Positions 37,837-47,049 of a stretch of 64,000 nucleotides of DNA are shown here, piece by piece. This DNA comes from Pseudomonas sp. TH15. Lineage in GTDB: Bacteria; Pseudomonadota; Gammaproteobacteria; Pseudomonadales; Pseudomonadaceae. The notes under the pieces are model-generated. The model had not been told where the DNA came from, searched no databases, and saw only the letters and a program-made list of their open reading frames with translations. The stretch lies in the NCBI RefSeq assembly GCF_016651105.1, contig NZ_JAEKEL010000001.1, positions 588,001-652,000 on the forward strand, in the 5' to 3' direction. Each line of letters begins with the position of its first letter. Positions within the stretch are counted from its first letter, which is position 1. The position numbers were made by a program, and so were the translations under genes.

Positions 37837-37852
37837 GGCTTAACCGTCGAAC

Positions 37853-37887
37853 AAAAAAATGCCCCGCCAAGTGCGGGGCATTTTTTT
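37853..37887 (+). terminator. Intrinsic terminator of ilvD
   Basis: The stem GCCCCGC / GCGGGGC has a five-base loop and is flanked by a run of seven A and a run of seven T, so it can act in either direction. Confidence 0.92.
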
Positions 37888-37921
37888 GTCTGCCACGAGC
37901 TACTGAACACTGTAAATCCCC

Positions 37922-38011
37922 TGTGGGAGCGAGCCTGCTCGCGAATGCGGTATGTCAGAAACGAAGAGGATGACTGACACAACGCTTTCGCGAGCAGGCT
38001 CGCTCCCACAC
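37922..38011. repeat. REP pair
   Basis: Inverted GTGGGAGCGAGCCTGCTCGC copies between convergent ilvD and pchP, about 40 bases apart. Confidence 0.9.
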
Positions 38012-38025
38012 TAGATCTGTGTGGG

Positions 38026-39099
38026 TTACTGAATCTCTTCAGGCTTGACGATCACCCAGTTCTTGTCCGCCGTCACCGGCAAGCCTTCTTTCGCCTGAGC
38101 CGCAGCGTGCTTGGCCATCATGCCGTTGAGCTGAGTCATGTATTTGTCTTTGCGGTTGACCCACAAGTGGATGCCACCCTTGGCCACGTCGACGCTGTGA
38201 AACAGCATGTAGCCGTCACTGGTCGGTGTATCGCCACCCACCAGCACCGGTTTTTTCCACTCGTCGATGTAGGTGAGGATCGCCGCTTGCTTGCCGGCCA
38301 TCCAGGTTGCCGGTGTCCACAGGTATGGCGTCAGTTCCAGGCCGAGGTTGGCCTTCTCGTCATACTTGCCAGCAGTGATCTGTTTGCGCGCGGTGGTCAG
38401 TTCGCCAGTCTTGCGGTCCTTGAGCAGCGTGCTCACGCCGATCACGTTCTGCGGTTTGACGTTGTAGCCGTACTTCGGATCGGCCGCGACCATGCGCACC
38501 AGTTCCTCGGAGGCGGCGGTCATCACGTAGACCTCGATGCCGTTCTCCATCAGCTTGTTGTAAAGCTCGGCCTGGCCGGTGAAGACTTTCGGTGGCTGGA
38601 CGTCGATGTTCTTGACCACATCGCCGTCGTAATACGTGCTCGGCACCGGTTTGCCGGACGCCATCAGCTCATCGACATAACCCTTGAGCTCTTGAAGGGT
38701 GAAGCCTGCGAACACTTGGGCGACCCATGGATAGCAAACCATGTCGTCGATTTCACAGAGGCGATAGTAGTAACTGAACAGGCTTTCCTTATGGTCGGCG
38801 GTGTCCTTGAACGGAATCAGTTTCAGGGAGGGATCGAGGGTCTCGCGGGTGATCAGGCCCTTGTTTTCCAGGAACGGCAGCAACGACTCTTCGAGGTCGT
38901 AGCGGTAACTGGTGTTGTCCATGTCGAACACCGCGAAGTTACCTTTGTTGGCATTGGCCGCGATCATCGCGTCCAGTGCCTTGGCCTGATCGGCTGGCCA
39001 GTGTTTCAGGTCAGTCGCGAACGCCTGGCCCGCAAGGCTCAAGCCCAATCCTAAACCCAGTGCGACAGCCAGCATTTTCGGTGCGAACTTCATCTGCAT
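38026..39099 (-). CDS. pchP: Phosphorylcholine phosphatase (periplasmic HAD family)
   Basis: A 357-residue exported HAD phosphatase that removes phosphate from phosphorylcholine, supplying choline for osmoprotection and growth. A signal peptide covers about residues 1-28 ([15 protein letters not shown]). HAD motif I is [18 protein letters not shown], motif II is in VMTAASEEL, and motif III/IV is [14 protein letters not shown]. The match to P. aeruginosa PchP is clear in these motifs. An alternative ATG lies two codons inside. Divergent from the cystine transporter. Confidence 0.9.
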   Translation of the reverse strand: MQMKFAPKMLAVALGLGLGLSLAGQAFATDLKHWPADQAKALDAMIAANANKGNFAVFDMDNTSYRYDLEESLLPFLENKGLITRETLDPSLKLIPFKDTADHKESLFSYYYRLCEIDDMVCYPWVAQVFAGFTLQELKGYVDELMASGKPVPSTYYDGDVVKNIDVQPPKVFTGQAELYNKLMENGIEVYVMTAASEELVRMVAADPKYGYNVKPQNVIGVSTLLKDRKTGELTTARKQITAGKYDEKANLGLELTPYLWTPATWMAGKQAAILTYIDEWKKPVLVGGDTPTSDGYMLFHSVDVAKGGIHLWVNRKDKYMTQLNGMMAKHAAAQAKEGLPVTADKNWVIVKPEEIQ

Positions 39100-39346
39100 G
39101 CTTCCTTGTAGAGAGACCCTGATTCAAAGAGATCGACGCTAACAAAAAAGTGTGACCGTTCTCGTCCGCCCGCGACCGCTTACGTCCTGATTCCGTCAGG
39201 CGCATTCCCCAGAGCGGCACTGGCTTATTCCAAAAACGACAGTCCACCTCTGTTTTTGATATTAATTCATTAGATATCAAGCTGTTAAGCTTGCCGGTTC
39301 GCAGCTGCCCTGGAAGGCAGTTGGCACAAGCCTTATCGGAGTCTTT

Positions 39347-40738
39347 ATGAATCTGCCGCTGATTCTCAATCTGCTGGTGTTCCTCGCCCTGCTCTTCGGC
39401 CTGGTGCAAACCCGTCACACCTCCTGGAGCCTGGCCAAAAAAGTCCTGCTCGCACTGGCATTGGGTGTGGCATTCGGCGTGGCGTTGCACGCCATTTACG
39501 GTGACGGCAACCCGGTGCTGAAAGCCTCGATCGGCTGGTTCGATCTGGTCGGTAACGGTTACGTGCAGTTGCTGCAAATGATCGTGATCCCGCTGGTGTT
39601 CGCCTCGATCCTCAGCGCTGTGGCCCGTCTGCACAACGCCTCGTCGCTGGGCAAAATCAGCTTCCTGACCATCGGCACGCTGCTGTTCACCACCGCCATC
39701 GCGGCGCTGATCGGTATCGGCCTGACCAACCTGTTCGGCCTGACCGCCGATGGTTTGGTGGCCGGCACTCAGGAAATGGCCCGTCTGCAAACCATCCAGA
39801 CCGACTACGCCGGCAAGGTCGCCGACCTGAATGTGCCGCAGTTGCTGCTGTCGTTCATCCCGCAGAACCCGTTCGCCGACCTGGCCCGCGCCAAGCCGAC
39901 GTCGATCATTAGCGTGGTGATTTTCGCTGCGTTCCTCGGGGTCGCGGCGCTGCAGCTGCTGAAAGACGACGTCGAGAAAGGTCAGAAAGTGATCAACGCC
40001 ATCGACACCCTGCAAGCCTGGGTGATGCGTTTGGTGCGTCTGGTGATGAAGCTGACCCCGTACGGCGTTTTGGCGCTGATGACCAAAGTGGTCGCCGGCT
40101 CCAACCTGCAAGACATCATCAAGCTCGGTAGTTTCGTGGTGGTGTCCTACATCGGCCTGGGCCTGATGTTCGTGATCCATGGCCTGCTGGTGTCGGCGGC
40201 CGGGATCAACCCGCTGCGTTTCTTCCGCAAGATCTGGCCGGTGCTGACCTTTGCCTTCACCAGCCGCTCCAGCGCAGCGAGCATTCCGCTGAGCATCGAA
40301 GCGCAGACCCGTCGCCTGGGCATCCCGCAGTCCATCGCCAGTTTCGCCGCTTCGTTCGGCGCGACCATTGGCCAGAACGGCTGCGCCGGTCTGTACCCGG
40401 CGATGTTGGCGGTGATGGTCGCGCCGACCGTGGGCATCAACCCGCTCGACCCGCTGTGGATCGCGACGCTGGTGGCGATTGTGACCCTGAGTTCGGCCGG
40501 TGTGGCCGGGGTCGGTGGCGGCGCGACGTTTGCCGCGTTGATTGTGCTGCCGGCCATGGGCTTGCCGGTGTCACTGGTGGCGTTGCTGATTTCGGTCGAG
40601 CCGCTGATCGACATGGGCCGTACGGCGTTGAACGTCAGCGGTTCGATTACGGCGGGGGCGATTACCAGCCAGATCATGCAGCAGACGGATAAAGAGCTGC
40701 TGGATGCGGATGAGCATGCGGAGTTGGCTCAGGCTTAA
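39347..40738 (+). CDS. tcyP: L-cystine symporter of the dicarboxylate/amino acid:cation family
   Basis: A 463-residue inner-membrane transporter with 8 or more helices and two re-entrant loops, related to YdjN/TcyP. Family signals are [37 protein letters not shown] (serine-rich substrate loop) and [20 protein letters not shown]. It would import cystine with a cation. The 247-base region upstream is AT-rich around 39255-39290 and must contain promoters for this gene and pchP. Confidence 0.88.
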   Translation: MNLPLILNLLVFLALLFGLVQTRHTSWSLAKKVLLALALGVAFGVALHAIYGDGNPVLKASIGWFDLVGNGYVQLLQMIVIPLVFASILSAVARLHNASSLGKISFLTIGTLLFTTAIAALIGIGLTNLFGLTADGLVAGTQEMARLQTIQTDYAGKVADLNVPQLLLSFIPQNPFADLARAKPTSIISVVIFAAFLGVAALQLLKDDVEKGQKVINAIDTLQAWVMRLVRLVMKLTPYGVLALMTKVVAGSNLQDIIKLGSFVVVSYIGLGLMFVIHGLLVSAAGINPLRFFRKIWPVLTFAFTSRSSAASIPLSIEAQTRRLGIPQSIASFAASFGATIGQNGCAGLYPAMLAVMVAPTVGINPLDPLWIATLVAIVTLSSAGVAGVGGGATFAALIVLPAMGLPVSLVALLISVEPLIDMGRTALNVSGSITAGAITSQIMQQTDKELLDADEHAELAQA

Positions 40739-40751
40739 CTGCAACACATAC

Positions 40752-40846
40752 TTGTGGCGAGGGGATTTATCCCCGTTGGGTTGCGTAGCGACCCCATTAT
40801 TTTGGGGCTGCTGCGCAACCCAACGGGGATAAATCCCCTCGCCACA
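40752..40846. repeat. REP pair, GTGGCGAGGGGATTTATCCC type
   Basis: An almost perfect inverted pair with arms of about 40 bases lies between convergent tcyP and folA. It probably also ends both transcripts. Confidence 0.9.
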
Positions 40847-40848
40847 AT

Positions 40849-41361
40849 TTAGGCTTTTTCCCAAACTTCAAATGCGTACGCCGGCTTATCCCCTTCCGCC
40901 GGATTCGGCACATTCGACACCAGTTTCCACTGGTTCAAATCAAACTCCGGAAACCACGCATCCCCTTCCGGGCTCAGCGCGACACGCGTCAGGTACAGCC
41001 GATCGGCCTGTGCCAAGCCTTGGGCATACAACTGCGCCCCGCCAATCAGCATCAGCTCATCGATGCCCTGCTCCTTCGCCCACTCTTCAGCGCGAACAAC
41101 CGCAGCCTCCAGCGACGGATAAACCTCCGCGCCCGCCAACACCAGATCCGCCTGACGGCTGACCACGATGTTCAACCGGCCCGGCAGCGGACGACCGAGG
41201 GAATCCCAGGTCTTGCGCCCCATGATGATCGGCTTGCCCAAGGTGGTGGCCTTGAAGTATTTGAAGTCCCCCGGCAAGTGCCAGGGCATGCTGTTGTCGA
41301 CGCCGATCACACGGTTTTCACCGAGGGCTGCGATCAGGCTAAGGGGGAGTGATTTAGTCAT
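40849..41361 (-). CDS. folA: Dihydrofolate reductase
   Basis: A 170-residue NADPH-dependent reductase of dihydrofolate. It has LIAALGENRVIGVDNSMPWH with the Met20-type loop, GRKTWDSLGRPLPGR, and the NADPH motif MLIGGAQLYAQ. The catalytic acid is the Asp of FKYF-preceding PGDFKY. I use MTKSLPLSLI as start; the frame is open for 22 codons upstream. It stands divergent from the membrane protein at 41447. Confidence 0.96.
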   Translation of the reverse strand: MTKSLPLSLIAALGENRVIGVDNSMPWHLPGDFKYFKATTLGKPIIMGRKTWDSLGRPLPGRLNIVVSRQADLVLAGAEVYPSLEAAVVRAEEWAKEQGIDELMLIGGAQLYAQGLAQADRLYLTRVALSPEGDAWFPEFDLNQWKLVSNVPNPAEGDKPAYAFEVWEKA

Positions 41362-41446
41362 GCCGGCGAGGATACCAGAGCCTCCCTTTCCCGGATAAGC
41401 GCCACAGCGGTTATGCTCACCGTTCATTTAAGCGACGGGATGCCGC

Positions 41447-42817
41447 GTGACTGAACTGAATAACCTCTGGCTGACGGAAACCATCCGTTTGCGCGAAGAA
41501 CATGCCGGGCCACTGGATGACCTGGAAGCCAACCGACTGGCCCGCACGGCTGGCGGCGACCTGCCGACACGGATTCAACGCCGCGCCCTGTGGCTGGCCG
41601 AACGCGATGGGCTGACCAACGCGCTCACCCACTGGCTGCAAGGTGCACGACTGGCGTTGTTGGTGCTCGTCATAGTGGCCGTGGTCAGCGGCGCCGGCCT
41701 CGCGTTTGCGGCGCTAAGCGATGGGCAAATTGCGGTGAATGTGTTCTGGGCCTTGGGCAGCCTGCTCGGGCTGAACCTGATTCTTCTACTGAGCTGGGCC
41801 TTGGGCCTGGTATTTGCCGGTGAACACGGCGCTACTCTCGGACGACTGTGGCTGTGGCTCAGCGAAAAACTCGCCCGCGACGCCAAAGCCGCACAACTGG
41901 CCCCGGCCCTGCTGCTGTTGCTGCAACGGCACAAACTCAATCGCTGGGCCATCGGCGTGCTGGTCAACAGCTTGTGGCTGTTGGCGATGCTCAGTGCCCT
42001 GGCGATTCTGCTGACGCTGATGGCGACCCGGCGTTACGGCTTTGTCTGGGAAACCACCCTGCTCAGCGCCGACACCTTTGTCGCCATGACCCAAACCCTC
42101 GGCACCCTGCCGGCCTTGCTCGGCTTCAACGTGCCGACCGTGGAGATGATCCGCGCCAGCGGCGACACCGCGCTCAACATCGAAAGCGCCCGTCAGGCCT
42201 GGGCAACCTGGCTGGTCGGCGTCTTGGTGGTTTACGGCGTGGTGCCGCGCCTGCTGCTGGCGCTGTTTTGCCTGTGGCGCTGGAAAACCGGCCAGGCTGC
42301 CTTGCGTCTGGATTTGAACCTGCCCGGCTACGCTCAATTACGCGAACGCCTGATGCCCACCAGCGAACGCCTGGGCATCAGCGATGCCGCCCCGGATCAA
42401 CTTCACCGCGTCGAAAGCAGCGTCAGCGAATTGCACAGCGATGGCGCGCTGCTGGTGGCCATCGAACTGGACGGTCAACGCCCATGGCCGCCACAACTAC
42501 CGAAAACCGTGAGCGATGCCGGCATCCTCGACAGCCGCGAGTCGCGCAACAAACTCCTCGAACAGCTCAGCCGCTTTCCCCCGGCTCGCCTGTTGATTGC
42601 CTGCGACCCGCGCCGTTCACCGGATCGCGGCAGCCTGGCGTTGATCGCCGAACTGGCGCGCAACGCCAGCGCCACCCGCGTCTGGCTGCTGCAAGCGCCG
42701 CCCGGCGAAGCGCTGGATGCCGAGCGACTCGGTGACTGGCATACGGCGTTGCAACAGCTTGAACTGCCATTCGCTGATTGCGCGCCCATGAACTGGCTGG
42801 AGACCGGTCATGACTAA
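41447..42817 (+). CDS. DUF2868-type membrane protein
   Basis: A 456-residue inner-membrane protein of unknown function. Starting from a GTG, it has four main hydrophobic segments: near residues 66-90 (LALLVLVIVAVVSGAGLAFA), 105-125, 165-190 and 250-275. The C-terminal 180 residues are soluble. The stop overlaps the start of a GTPase gene by eight bases. The pair is conserved next to folA in Pseudomonas and suggests a GTPase-controlled membrane complex, but no role is known. Confidence 0.82.
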   Translation: MTELNNLWLTETIRLREEHAGPLDDLEANRLARTAGGDLPTRIQRRALWLAERDGLTNALTHWLQGARLALLVLVIVAVVSGAGLAFAALSDGQIAVNVFWALGSLLGLNLILLLSWALGLVFAGEHGATLGRLWLWLSEKLARDAKAAQLAPALLLLLQRHKLNRWAIGVLVNSLWLLAMLSALAILLTLMATRRYGFVWETTLLSADTFVAMTQTLGTLPALLGFNVPTVEMIRASGDTALNIESARQAWATWLVGVLVVYGVVPRLLLALFCLWRWKTGQAALRLDLNLPGYAQLRERLMPTSERLGISDAAPDQLHRVESSVSELHSDGALLVAIELDGQRPWPPQLPKTVSDAGILDSRESRNKLLEQLSRFPPARLLIACDPRRSPDRGSLALIAELARNASATRVWLLQAPPGEALDAERLGDWHTALQQLELPFADCAPMNWLETGHD

Positions 42818-44174
42818 GCCGTTGAAGCTCGCCGTCGTCGGCCACACCAACGTCGGCAAAACCTCATTGCTGCGCACCCTGACCCGGGACGTCGGTTTCG
42901 GTGAAGTGTCCCATCGGCCCAGCACCACCCGCCACGTCGAAGGCGCGCGGTTGTCGGTGGACGGTGAGCCGCTGCTCGACCTCTACGACACGCCCGGCCT
43001 GGAAGACGCCATCGCCCTGCTCGACTACCTCGAACGCCTGGAACGCCCCGGCGAACGCCTCGACGGCCCGGCACGCCTGGCGCGATTCCTCGAGGGCAGC
43101 GAGGCCCGACAGCGGTTCGAACAAGAGGCCAAGGTGCTGCGCCAACTGCTGGCCTCGGACGCCGGACTCTATGTGATCGACGCCCGGGAACCGGTGCTGG
43201 CCAAGTACCGCGACGAACTGGAAGTGTTGGCCAGTTGCGGCAAACCGTTGCTGCCGGTGCTGAATTTCGTCAGCAGCGCCAACCATCGCGAACCGGATTG
43301 GCGCGAGGCTCTGGCGCGGCTGGGTTTGCATGCGTTGGTGCGTTTCGACAGCGTCGCTCCACCAGAAGATGGCGAACGCAGACTCTATGAAAGCCTCGCA
43401 CTGTTGCTGGAACACTCCCGCGAGCAGCTTGAACGGCTGATCGCCGATCAACAGGCTCAACGCCTGGCTCGCCAGCAGAGTGCAGCGCGGCTGATTGCCG
43501 AATTATTGATCGATTGCGCCGCGTGCCGGCGCAGCGTGGCGAGTAAACCTGAGCTGGAACGACAAGCAATCAACGAATTGCGCAAAGCCGTTCGACAACG
43601 GGAACAACGTTGCGTCGAAGCGTTGCTCAAGCTCTACGCGTTCCGCCCACAGGACGCGGCGGCCAGTGACTTGCCGCTGCTCGATGGCCGTTGGGGTGAT
43701 GACTTGTTCAACCCGGAAACACTCAAGCAATTGGGGGTGCGGGTTGGCAGTGGCATCGCGGCCGGCGCGGCGGCGGGAGCTGGCGTGGACCTGCTGGTCG
43801 GCGGCCTGACCCTCGGCGCAGCAGCACTGGCCGGTGCGATTGCCGGCGGCGCCCTGCAAACCGCGCGCAGTTATGGCGGCCGGTTGCTGGGCAAGATCAA
43901 GGGGCAGCGGGAGCTGACTGTCGACGACAGCGTGTTGCGGTTGCTGGCGTTGCGTCAGCGGCAACTGGTACAAGCCCTGAACCAGCGCGGACATGCGGCG
44001 ATGGACAGCATCCAGGTCGCCACGCCGCAGGACAAAACCTGGCGCGAAGGCAAACTGCCCGAAGCCCTGAACAAGGCTCGGGCGCATCCGCAATGGTCGT
44101 CGCTTAATCCGCAGGCGAAGTTGAGTCAGGGGGAAAGGCAGGAACAGGTTGAGTCTTTGGCTGAAGATTTGTAG
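42810..44174 (+). CDS. Era-like GTPase with DUF3482 domain
   Basis: A 454-residue protein with an N-terminal translation-factor-type GTPase domain: P-loop GHTNVGKTS at residues 11-19, G3 DTPG and the FG-type switch. A helical DUF3482 region follows. A Gly/Ala-rich hydrophobic stretch near 312-345 (AAGAAAGAGVDLLVGGLTLG) could insert into the membrane. It overlaps the upstream DUF2868 gene by eight bases, so the two are coupled. Related pairs occur in stress-linked contexts but the function is not established. Confidence 0.83.
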   Translation: MTKPLKLAVVGHTNVGKTSLLRTLTRDVGFGEVSHRPSTTRHVEGARLSVDGEPLLDLYDTPGLEDAIALLDYLERLERPGERLDGPARLARFLEGSEARQRFEQEAKVLRQLLASDAGLYVIDAREPVLAKYRDELEVLASCGKPLLPVLNFVSSANHREPDWREALARLGLHALVRFDSVAPPEDGERRLYESLALLLEHSREQLERLIADQQAQRLARQQSAARLIAELLIDCAACRRSVASKPELERQAINELRKAVRQREQRCVEALLKLYAFRPQDAAASDLPLLDGRWGDDLFNPETLKQLGVRVGSGIAAGAAAGAGVDLLVGGLTLGAAALAGAIAGGALQTARSYGGRLLGKIKGQRELTVDDSVLRLLALRQRQLVQALNQRGHAAMDSIQVATPQDKTWREGKLPEALNKARAHPQWSSLNPQAKLSQGERQEQVESLAEDL

Positions 44175-44189
44175 CGCCTGAGCCGGCCT

Positions 44190-44268
44190 CTTCGCGAGCA
44201 GGCTCGCTCCCACACTGGATCGTGGTCACAACACAAATCCCCTGTGGGAGCTAGCCTGCTAGCGATTG
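44190..44268. repeat. REP pair
   Basis: Inverted copies of TTCGCGAGCAGGCTCGCTCC and its partner lie between the convergent GTPase and PhnZ-like genes. The right copy carries a GCTAGC variation. Confidence 0.85.
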
Positions 44269-44288
44269 CAGCAACTCGGTTCAAAAAC

Positions 44289-44849
44289 TTAGGCAGCAAA
44301 CAATCGCGCCGCTTTCTCTTTCAGCACTGCCATATCAATCACCGGCACCCACTCTTCCTTTGCCAGTTCATCCCACTGCCGCATCCGCAAACTGACCGCA
44401 CACAACGGATCACGCTCAAACGCCTCAGCCTCGGCCACCGTCATCACCCCACCCTGATATTCCAGCGTCCGGCGACTGGCTTCGCTCAAACGCTCGTAGT
44501 ACCCCGGCTCCTTGAGCGTCAGATAACGCTTGGCTTGAACGTGGTATTCCACCAGCCGCGCCATGCGCTCGCTGAAGCCAGCCCGACGCAAATAATCCGC
44601 GCCCAAACGCTCATGACTGACCACGCCAAACCCGCCCATGTTCTCGGCATCCTCAGCACAGATATGCCCGATATCGTGAAAGAACGCCGCCAACACCACT
44701 TCATCGTCGAAGCCTTCGGCCATGGCCAGTTCGGCGGCCTGGGACATGTGCTCGATCTGCGACACCGGCTCACCGATGTAGTCGCTGTCGCCAAAGCGCT
44801 CGTACAGCGCGAAGACTTCGGCGATCACTTGTTCATGGCGCTCCATCAA
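44289..44849 (-). CDS. PhnZ-like HD-domain mixed-valent diiron oxygenase
   Basis: A 186-residue HD-domain protein of the phosphonate-degradation type. PhnZ cleaves the C-P bond of hydroxylated 2-aminoethylphosphonate oxidatively. Here the substrate Tyr and Glu segment is YIGEPVSQIEHMSQAA, with the metal site in FFHDIGHICAEDAEN, VSHERLGADYL, VEYHVQAKRY and a late Asp in AFERDPLC. The 2-oxoglutarate hydroxylase PhnY is not in this window. The start overlaps the end of the FAD oxidoreductase gene by four bases. Last gene of the phosphonate series. Confidence 0.83.
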   Translation of the reverse strand: MMERHEQVIAEVFALYERFGDSDYIGEPVSQIEHMSQAAELAMAEGFDDEVVLAAFFHDIGHICAEDAENMGGFGVVSHERLGADYLRRAGFSERMARLVEYHVQAKRYLTLKEPGYYERLSEASRRTLEYQGGVMTVAEAEAFERDPLCAVSLRMRQWDELAKEEWVPVIDMAVLKEKAARLFAA

Positions 44850-45794
44850 TCCTCTCCCAACAACAGTGCGACGTTACGTTCGGCCATCGCCGGCCCGACG
44901 CTCATGCCGACGCCAGTGTGCATCAACGCCACGCCCAAACCTTTCGCCGGGCGCAGGAACGAGAACGGCCCCGGTCCCCGTGAACCATAGACACCCTGCC
45001 AGCGCTCGACCACTTGCACTTTGCAGCCCAGGGTCTGCTCGGCCAGCTCGATCATCCAGTCGTCCACCTGCTCGGCGTTGAACGGTGAAGGGTCGCTGCC
45101 GTAATGGTGGGAATCGCCGATGATCAGTTCGCCGTGAGGCGTCGGGCTGATCAGCAGGTGAATGCCGTTCTCCTGCAAGTGCGGCGCGTCCCGCAGGATC
45201 TGTGCTTGCACCGCCGCAGCTTCCGGCAGGTCGGCAAACGCGCCGTAATGCACGCAACTCAATCCGGTGAGCAGTGCGTGTTGCAGATTCAGGTTGATCT
45301 GCGGCCGGGCGCGAAGCATTTGCAGACGACAGATTTGCGGGTTGAGCGCGGCAATCGACTCAGCCAGCAAGGTCTGATAGTCGTGACCGGAGCAGACGAT
45401 GATCTGCTCGGCAAAGAAGCTGCCGGCAGTGCTATGCAAGCGGCCGGGCTCAATGTCACGCACCAGGGTGGAGAAGTGAAACTCGACGCCCAATTCGCGG
45501 CGCAGGTAGTCGATCAGCGCTGGAATTGCTTCGCGCGAATACAGTTGCTGATCGTCCTTGCCGTGCAGCGCGGCGCGGTGATGGCTGAACTGGCCGTTGT
45601 ATGGCCAGTTCGAGCATCGGGCCGGGTGGTTGGCCGGTGACCAGCGCTTGGCCGAAGTTGCGCACCGAGGCGCCGAGGGGCGTAGCGGTGCGTTCGAAAA
45701 CAGTGACCTTGAGGCCGCGCTTGGCGGCGGCGTAAGCGTGGGACAGGCCGAGGATGCCGGCACCTACGATGAGCAGGTCTTTGTGGTGTGTCAT
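44846..45794 (-). pseudogene. FAD-dependent oxidoreductase of phosphonate catabolism, internally deleted and frameshifted
   Basis: The N-terminus (MTHHKDLLIVGAGILGLSHA, an FAD Rossmann fold) runs in one frame from 45794 to about 45603. The rest, from HHRAALHGKDDQQLYSREAI to the end at 44846, is in another frame. Between GPMLELA and this segment, the family (glycine-oxidase-like enzymes of phosphonate operons, usually near 370 residues) has some 60 more residues. About 180 bases plus a frame appear lost. At the junction is an exact inverted repeat AACTGGCC/GGCCAGTT (45588-45610). Related flavoenzymes oxidise N-methylated aminoethylphosphonate. A collapsed assembly is the alternative. Confidence 0.8.
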
Positions 45795-45820
45795 TTAGAG
45801 GTGCTCTGAATGAGAGACCG

Positions 45821-45958
45821 CATTCGCGAGCAGGCTCGCTCCCACAGGGGATTTTTGGTGCACACAGAATTTGCGTTCACTGAAGATCCAATGTGTCAGC
45901 TCCCTCAGAGAATTGTGTGGTGAACACGATCCAATGTGGGAGCGAGCTTGCTCGCGAT
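45821..45958. repeat. Widely spaced inverted REP pair
   Basis: REP cores TTCGCGAGCAGGCTCGCTCC (from 45823) and GTGGGAGCGAGCTTGCTCGC (from 45935) in opposite orientation, about 90 bases apart, fill most of the gap between the FAD pseudogene and the binding-protein gene. Confidence 0.85.
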
Positions 45959-45983
45959 GAGGCCGTATCAGCCGATAGAGATC

Positions 45984-47009
45984 TTACTTGGCAACGACCT
46001 TCTCGGACTTGCCGTCATAGCGCTTACGCCACTCGGTCAAGATCTCGTCGCGATTCTTCGAGGCCCAGGCAAAGTCGTTCTTGATCAAACGCTGCTCGTA
46101 ATCCGCGGGCAATTCGGTCTGCGGCTTGGCAATACCGGGTTGCGCGAGGACCGCGAAGTTCTCTTTGTAGAGTTCCATCGCCGCCGGGCTGGCAGAAAAG
46201 TCCGCCAGTTTCTTCGCGGCTTCTTCATGGGCCGTGCCCTTGATTACAGCGGTGGCTTCGATCTCCCAGCCCAGGCCTTCTTTCGGCAGGATGATGTCCA
46301 GCGGCGCGCCCTGGCGTTTCAGCTGGACGGCCGGGTATTCGAAGGAAATACCAATCGGGAATTCGCCGGAAGCCGCCAGTTTGCAAGGCTTGGAGCCGGA
46401 GTGAACGTACTGGCCGATGTTCTGGTGCAAGCCGTCCATGTACGCCCAACCCTGCTTCTCGCCGAAGGTTTGCAGCCAGGCGCTGACATCAAGGAAACCG
46501 GTGCCGGACGAGGCCGGGTTAGGCATGACGATCTTGCCTTTGTACTCAGGCTTGGTCAGGTCTTGCCAGCTCACGGGTTTGCTCAGGCCCTGCTTTTCGG
46601 CTTCGACAGTGTTGAAGCAAATGGTCGCGGCCCAGACGTCCATGCCGACCCAGGCTGGCGGGTTGGCGGCGTCGCGGTAGTTGCCGCCGATCTTGGCCAA
46701 ATCCTTTGGCGCATAGCTTTGCAGCATGCCTTGCTGATCGAGGATCGCCAGGCTCGACGCCGCCAGGCCCCAGACTGCGTCGGCTTGTGGCCGGGCTTTT
46801 TCGGCCAGCAGTTTGGCGGTGATGATCCCGGTGGAGTCACGCACCCACTTGATCTCGACGTCCGGGTTGGCCTTTTCGAAGGCCGCCTTATAGGCCGTCA
46901 GTTGTTCGGCTTCGAGGGCGGTGTACACCGTCAACTCGGTTTTCGCCGCGAAGGCGTTCAGGCTGAAAGCGGTGAGGACAGCAGCGGCCAGGGCCAGGGG
47001 CTTGAACAT
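45984..47009 (-). CDS. 2-aminoethylphosphonate ABC transporter, periplasmic binding protein
   Basis: A 341-residue exported solute-binding protein. A signal peptide covers residues 1-22 (LAAAVLTAFSLNAFAAK). The mature part is of the iron/AEP-binding (FbpA-like) fold: ELTVYTALEAEQLTAYKAAF, VRDSTGIITAKLLAEK, NPASSGTGFLDVSAWL and FPIGISFEYPAVQ. Its place beside PhnZ-like and FAD genes, and the permease type, point to 2-aminoethylphosphonate and not iron. First after the permease, 41 bases downstream. Confidence 0.87.
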   Translation of the reverse strand: MFKPLALAAAVLTAFSLNAFAAKTELTVYTALEAEQLTAYKAAFEKANPDVEIKWVRDSTGIITAKLLAEKARPQADAVWGLAASSLAILDQQGMLQSYAPKDLAKIGGNYRDAANPPAWVGMDVWAATICFNTVEAEKQGLSKPVSWQDLTKPEYKGKIVMPNPASSGTGFLDVSAWLQTFGEKQGWAYMDGLHQNIGQYVHSGSKPCKLAASGEFPIGISFEYPAVQLKRQGAPLDIILPKEGLGWEIEATAVIKGTAHEEAAKKLADFSASPAAMELYKENFAVLAQPGIAKPQTELPADYEQRLIKNDFAWASKNRDEILTEWRKRYDGKSEKVVAK

Positions 47010-47049
47010 GATCTTTTCCTGTTTGAGTTGAGGTTTGCGGGATTGAAAA

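Noticed and set aside
45984..47009. Iron (FbpA-type) uptake as the role of the ABC transporter
   Set aside because: The fold is shared, but the neighbours (PhnZ-like oxygenase, phosphonate flavoenzyme) point to aminoethylphosphonate.
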